Shown one piece after another: positions 15,023-18,419 of a DNA stretch of 18,419 bases (position 1 is its first letter; each line of letters begins with the position of its first letter). Source of the DNA: an uncultured Campylobacter sp. (GTDB lineage: Bacteria > Campylobacterota > Campylobacteria > Campylobacterales > Campylobacteraceae); assembly GCA_937896205.1 (NCBI GenBank), contig CALBNA010000029.1, positions 1-18,419 of the forward strand. The letters run 5' to 3'. The position numbers and the translations under genes are program-made. The notes beneath the pieces were generated by a model. That model saw only the letters and a list, made by a program, of their open reading frames with translations, searched no databases and was not told where the DNA came from.

Positions 15023-16441
15023 TTAGATATAGTAGATTTTTAAGCCGTGCGAAAGCTTTGTGAGGCTTTTTAAAATTTTAGGCTTTGAGTCCAAAATTTC
15101 GCTTCGCAGCTCGTATATTTTTTTGTAAATTTTAGCTTGGAGCTTGTCTATGCGCTTTTGCTCGGTGCCGCTTTTTACGTGTGCGAGCAGGCCTAGCCAG
15201 ACGTCGGCGTCTTGCAACGAGCCGAAAACTTCTTGTAAAATTTTGGTCTTTTTAAAACATTTTTTAGCCGCAGGGAAGCCAAAACCGCCGCCGAAAATTT
15301 CGCTTAAGTATCTCAGCCTTTTTATCTCGATGCGGCACTTGTGAAACTGCGCGTTCTCGGTGGTTTGGCTCAAATTTGAGAGAGATTTTTTAAGGCGTAA
15401 AATTTGAGCTCGCATGGATTTTGCGACGAGTTTTTTTATTGGCGCGTCTCCTAGCTCGCCTTTAAAAAAGCCGCTTCCTTCGCGTAAAAATACCTCCCAG
15501 TCGCGCAAAATTTCGCTTGTTTCGTCGCTTTGCAGCTCGGCTTGGACGCTTTTGGCTAGGGTTTTGCTTAGATTTTCTAGCTCGCTCGCTAGCGCTTCAA
15601 AGCCTTTTTGCTTTTGCAAAAACTTGCAAAATACGTCTATATCGCGCTTTTGGTTAGTTAGCTCGGCTAGTTTTTTAAAATTTAGCAAAAAATGCCGCGC
15701 CGTTTTGCGGTCGAAAACGGGAGCGAAAATTTTGAGCAAAGAGCGGGTTTTACGCAAATTTATGCGGATCTGATGCAGCGCCTCGGCGTCGCTAGAGCTT
15801 GCGTACTCGTTTAGGTGCTTGCCAAGTAGCATAAATATCTGAAAAAACACTATCCGCATCCCGTCCAGCGCGCCGATGTAGCTTGGTAAATTTAGCTCTA
15901 GCCCCGGGCTGTTTCGTAAAATCTCAATGCTCTTTTGCGCGTCAAATTCGCCCTGCGGCAGGCCAAAAAGCGCTAAATTTTTATTTTTATAGCGTTCATC
16001 TTCCGTGACTTCGCCGGTTGCGTGCGCGGCGATAAACTCGGGCGGGCTAAACTCCGCAGCCTCGCGCTCGTCGCTAAACTCGGCCTCAAAAGTTACAAGC
16101 CCCTCTAAGGCGCCATGAAAAATATCTATGTTGCAGGCGACGCCATCAAGCTTAAATAGAAACCTCGTCTTTTTTATAGGAGCGGCGACTGCGTTTTTTA
16201 GGGCTTTTTTAAAGCTTTTAGCGTCCGTTTCGCTCTCGTTTTCCTCACGCGCTAGACCGACGCCTGATTTTTGCGTGATCGTAAAAACGCCTGAAGCCTC
16301 GCGAAATCTAATCTCCTCAAGCGGAGTGATTTTGACGTAAATTTGCGTCACTTCTTTTTGCTGGACGTCGATGTTGCGGGCTTTTAGCTCGTTTATGACG
16401 GCGGCGTCACGCAGGATAAATTTACGCTCGATCTCTATCAA
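15023..16441 (-). CDS. CYTH-CHAD protein (putative inorganic triphosphatase)
   Basis: A two-domain protein of 472 residues from the chosen start. The CYTH domain (about 1-175) begins with MIEIERKFIL, giving the metal/triphosphate motif ExExK (Glu3, Glu5, Lys7), and has IRFREASG and TFEAEF further on. The CHAD domain (about 195-470) is all-helical, with conserved basic/His patches LHQIRINLRKTRSLLK near 222-237 and HKCRIEIKRLRYLSEIFG at 367-384. CYTH enzymes such as E. coli YgiF hydrolyse tripolyphosphate, and CHAD domains bind polyphosphate, so a polyphosphate-linked role is likely. The TTG at 16441 is preferred over the ATG at 16501: it has AAGGAG 6 nt upstream, puts the motif at the N-terminus, and a promoter lies between the two. 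I do not remember this gene at this place in C. jejuni. Confidence 0.88.
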   Translation of the reverse strand: MIEIERKFILRDAAVINELKARNIDVQQKEVTQIYVKITPLEEIRFREASGVFTITQKSGVGLAREENESETDAKSFKKALKNAVAAPIKKTRFLFKLDGVACNIDIFHGALEGLVTFEAEFSDEREAAEFSPPEFIAAHATGEVTEDERYKNKNLALFGLPQGEFDAQKSIEILRNSPGLELNLPSYIGALDGMRIVFFQIFMLLGKHLNEYASSSDAEALHQIRINLRKTRSLLKIFAPVFDRKTARHFLLNFKKLAELTNQKRDIDVFCKFLQKQKGFEALASELENLSKTLAKSVQAELQSDETSEILRDWEVFLREGSGFFKGELGDAPIKKLVAKSMRAQILRLKKSLSNLSQTTENAQFHKCRIEIKRLRYLSEIFGGGFGFPAAKKCFKKTKILQEVFGSLQDADVWLGLLAHVKSGTEQKRIDKLQAKIYKKIYELRSEILDSKPKILKSLTKLSHGLKIYYI

Positions 16442-16463
16442 ATTTCGCTCCTTAATATGAAAA

Positions 16464-16493
16464 ATTGTATCAAAAGGTAGCTTAAAGTGTAAA
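16464..16493 (-). promoter_or_regulatory. Sigma70-type promoter of the CYTH-CHAD/ubiE/xseA unit
   Basis: On the minus strand TTTACA (16493-16488) and TACAAT (16469-16464) are separated by 18 bases. Transcription would begin near 16458, upstream of the AAGGAG and TTG but downstream of the ATG at 16501. Confidence 0.55.
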
Positions 16494-16553
16494 ATTTGCA
16501 TCCTTTTGCCGCCGACCTTGCGACGCGAAATGATTTTTTAACGCAAATCACGC

Positions 16554-16559
16554 TAAAAT
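16554..16559 (+). promoter_or_regulatory. Likely -10 element of serC
   Basis: TAAAAT about 25 bases before the serC ATG, with a T-rich run at 16533-16539 upstream, as common in Campylobacter promoters. There is no clear -35. Confidence 0.4.
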
Positions 16560-16584
16560 CAGCTCAAATTTGAAAGGAGTTTGG

Positions 16585-17661
16585 ATGAATAGAAAGCTAA
16601 ATTTTAGCGCGGGCCCTTCGGCTTTGCCTCTTAGCGTGCTTGAGTGCGCGCAAAACGAGCTCACCGACTATCAGGGCAAGGGCTTTTCGATAATGGAAAT
16701 CAGCCACCGAAGCAAGATTTTTGAAGAGGTGCACTACGGCGCGATGACTAAGGCGCGCGAATTATACGGTATCGGCGAAGAGTATGATGTGCTATTTTTG
16801 CAAGGCGGCGCGCATTTGCAGTTTGCGATGATACCGCTAAATTTGGCCGCCAAAGGCGTCGCGCAGTACGCAGATACAGGCGTCTGGACGAGCAAGGCGA
16901 TCAAAGAGGCTGCAAACGTCGGCGTATCCTACGAAGTGGTCGCCAGCAGCAAGGAAACCTCCTACGACCGCATCCCTGAGGTTAAATTTAGTGATGACGC
17001 CGCATACGGCTACCTCTGCACGAACAACACCATCTACGGCACGCAGTACCGCGCGCTGCCTCGCTCCAAAGCTCCACTAGTGGTTGACGCGTCGAGCGAT
17101 TTTTTCTCGCGGCCGATTGATTTCACGGACGTGGGGCTGCTCTACGGCGGCGCGCAGAAAAATGCCGGCCCAAGCGGCGTAACCGTCGTCATCATCCGCA
17201 AAGATATGCTGGAGCGAGCCTGCATGGATCGCACTCCGACGATGCTTCGCTACGACACGCATGCTAGCGCTGCGTCGCTATACAACACGCCCCCGACCTT
17301 TGGCATATATCTGCTAAATTTGACGCTGGGCTGGGTGCAAGAGCAGGGCGGTCTAGCGGGCGTAAACCGGATCAACGAGCAAAAAGCGGCGCTGCTTTAC
17401 GGCGCGATCGACGGTTCTGGCGGCTTTTACAAAGGTCATGCGCAAAAAGATAGCCGCTCGCTGATGAACGTTAGCTTTACCATCGCAAACCGCGATCTGG
17501 AGGCGGCCTTTATCTCCGAGTCCGAAAACGCGGGCATGCTGGGTCTAAAAGGACATCGTCACGTAGGCGGCATCAGAGCCTCTATCTACAACGCCGTGAG
17601 TATCGAAAACGTGCGGACTTTGGCTGAGTTTATGAAAGAATTTGCAAGGAAAAACGGGTAA
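16585..17661 (+). CDS. serC: Phosphoserine aminotransferase
   Basis: PLP enzyme making phosphoserine from 3-phosphohydroxypyruvate in serine synthesis; it can also serve the pyridoxal pathway. It has 358 residues, full length for the family. Key features are [10 protein letters not shown] at 6-15, MEISHRSK at 37-44, [11 protein letters not shown] at 70-80, the aspartate-containing [10 protein letters not shown] at 166-175, and [11 protein letters not shown] at 188-198, with Lys192 as the PLP-binding lysine. The ATG at 16585 is chosen because AAAGGAG (16573-16579) lies 5 nt upstream; a TTG at 16570 in the same frame precedes that site and would add only five residues. Divergent from the CYTH-CHAD gene, with both promoters in the shared gap. 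Confidence 0.96.
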   Translation: MNRKLNFSAGPSALPLSVLECAQNELTDYQGKGFSIMEISHRSKIFEEVHYGAMTKARELYGIGEEYDVLFLQGGAHLQFAMIPLNLAAKGVAQYADTGVWTSKAIKEAANVGVSYEVVASSKETSYDRIPEVKFSDDAAYGYLCTNNTIYGTQYRALPRSKAPLVVDASSDFFSRPIDFTDVGLLYGGAQKNAGPSGVTVVIIRKDMLERACMDRTPTMLRYDTHASAASLYNTPPTFGIYLLNLTLGWVQEQGGLAGVNRINEQKAALLYGAIDGSGGFYKGHAQKDSRSLMNVSFTIANRDLEAAFISESENAGMLGLKGHRHVGGIRASIYNAVSIENVRTLAEFMKEFARKNG

Positions 17662-17712
17662 ATCAGGGTAAATTTGACGGGGCGCGCCGCGCGAGTTTGT
17701 ATTTGTTTCGGG

Positions 17713-17740
17713 CAAATTTAAACTCGGGCGTTTAAATTTG
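17713..17740. repeat. Perfect 11-bp inverted repeat after serC
   Basis: CAAATTTAAAC (17713-17723) and GTTTAAATTTG (17730-17740) are exact reverse complements around the 6-base loop TCGGGC, 51 bases after the serC stop. It could be the serC terminator, though no T run follows. A second palindrome, CTTAAATTTAAG, lies at 17765-17776. The whole gap 17662-17920 is non-coding and holds about nine or ten AAATTT copies. Confidence 0.6.
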
Positions 17741-17920
17741 GGGTGCGTCAAATTTTGCTTTCTACTTAAATTTAAGCGGCTTTGGCTTGAGGGCGGTCGC
17801 TTAAATTTGCTTCGGTTTTACGGCGAGCCGATCTTAAATTTTCCGAGTTAAATTTAGCTCGCGCCCGCCTTTTGTTATACATTTTAAATTTAACTGCGTG
17901 AAGCAAGATTTGGAGAAAAT

Positions 17921-18400
17921 TTGAGAAACTACGACGAAAATCCGATAATCATAAACGATTACGGCGCGCTGTTTTTGGCGGGATGGTATATTATTCTTTA
18001 CTCGATTCTCGTTTTTGTATTTGCTTTTAGCGACTATGAGCTTTTATACCGTATTTATCTTATTGCTTTGCCCGCATCTTTTTTATTATTCTGCCTATAC
18101 AATACATATGTTTTCGCACCGCGAGTTTTTAAACAAAAACCGAGCTTTTTTAGATTTTCTAGCGAGCAAATTTATCATATAGAGTATGTCTACGTAAACA
18201 AAGTAGAGAGCGAGGAGAAAATCGTCCTCGTAAAAGACATGGAAAAGGTCTATTTTTGCGTTATCAGCGAGCTTGATAGCAGATACGGCAGATTTCACTT
18301 TTTTACCCCGTATCAGCTCTATAAAAAGTCCTCGATCGGCGTGCATTTTAATAAAACGAAAGACTTTATAAGATATCTTTTAGTTTATTTGATATTTGCG
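17921..18400 (+). CDS. Membrane protein of unknown function, cut by the right end
   Basis: An open frame from TTG 17921 gives 160 residues and remains open to the end of the genomic sequence. GGAG (17912-17915) stands 5 nt before the TTG; no ATG occurs in frame until 18238. The protein starts MRNYDENPIIINDYGALF, then has two hydrophobic segments at about 18-35 and 43-62 separated by a short polar loop, followed by a soluble, charged part of about 75 residues rich in Tyr, Phe and Lys. A third hydrophobic stretch begins near the cut. The gene looks clearly more AT-rich than its neighbours and has only one internal AAATTT, which may indicate recent acquisition. I do not recognise the family. Residues beyond 160 in this frame would come from adapter sequence and must be ignored. 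Confidence 0.65.
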
Positions 18401-18401
18401 C

Positions 18402-18419
18402 CTGTCTCTTATACACATC
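18402..18419 (+). other. Nextera transposon adapter (sequencing artefact)
   Basis: The last 18 bases, CTGTCTCTTATACACATC, equal the first 18 of the 19-base Tn5 mosaic-end sequence used in Nextera libraries. They sit exactly at the window end, so this is untrimmed adapter and not part of the chromosome. Confidence 0.96.

Noticed and set aside
17662..17920. CRISPR-like or interspersed repeat array after serC
   Set aside because: The recurring word is only AAATTT with irregular spacing and no conserved longer unit.

Overview
The window is a chromosomal segment from a campylobacter, most likely one of the GC-richer species such as the C. showae/rectus/curvus/gracilis group. The order pheA-hisC-fliF-fliG-fliH-dxs-perR, followed by ubiE, xseA and serC, matches the order I remember for C. 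jejuni Cj0316-Cj0326. Base composition here is visibly higher in GC than C. jejuni. I assigned the species group from gene order and composition only, without a database search.

Layout. Bases 1-7561 (+) are one tightly packed run of six genes with 0-1 nt gaps or 1-4 nt overlaps: phenylalanine and histidine synthesis (pheA, hisC), the flagellar MS-ring, rotor and export genes (fliF, fliG, fliH), and the first step of isoprenoid synthesis (dxs). Bases 7562-8340 hold perR, a peroxide-type Fur regulator, with a Fur-like box upstream and a terminator downstream. Bases 8508-13032 (-) form a block that I do not remember from C. jejuni at this place. It contains a SMI1/KNR4 (SUKH) gene broken by an in-frame TAG, an exported tyrosine/dual-specificity phosphatase, a DIP1984-family protein and three consecutive lipoproteins (CsgG/HfaB-like, DUF4810, DUF799/GNA1162-like). 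Bases 13140-16441 (-) hold xseA, ubiE and a CYTH-CHAD protein, which overlap or nearly touch. serC (+) is divergent from them at 16585. A membrane-protein gene starting at TTG 17921 runs off the right end, and the last 18 bases are Nextera transposon adapter rather than genome.

How the genes fit together. The left operon couples motility to amino-acid and isoprenoid supply. The three lipoproteins keep the order known from the Neisseria GNA1162 locus and probably form an outer-membrane complex of unknown role, with the DIP1984 gene riding in the same transcript. The most striking signal outside genes is the word AAATTT. I counted about 140 copies by hand, roughly twenty times chance, and they are densest in gaps between genes. 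The word fits the RAATTY pattern used for DNA self-recognition in C. jejuni transformation. In three genes it also supplies the TTG start codon. A 10.5 kb-region gap holds a compact cloverleaf-like inverted-repeat structure that may be an RNA.
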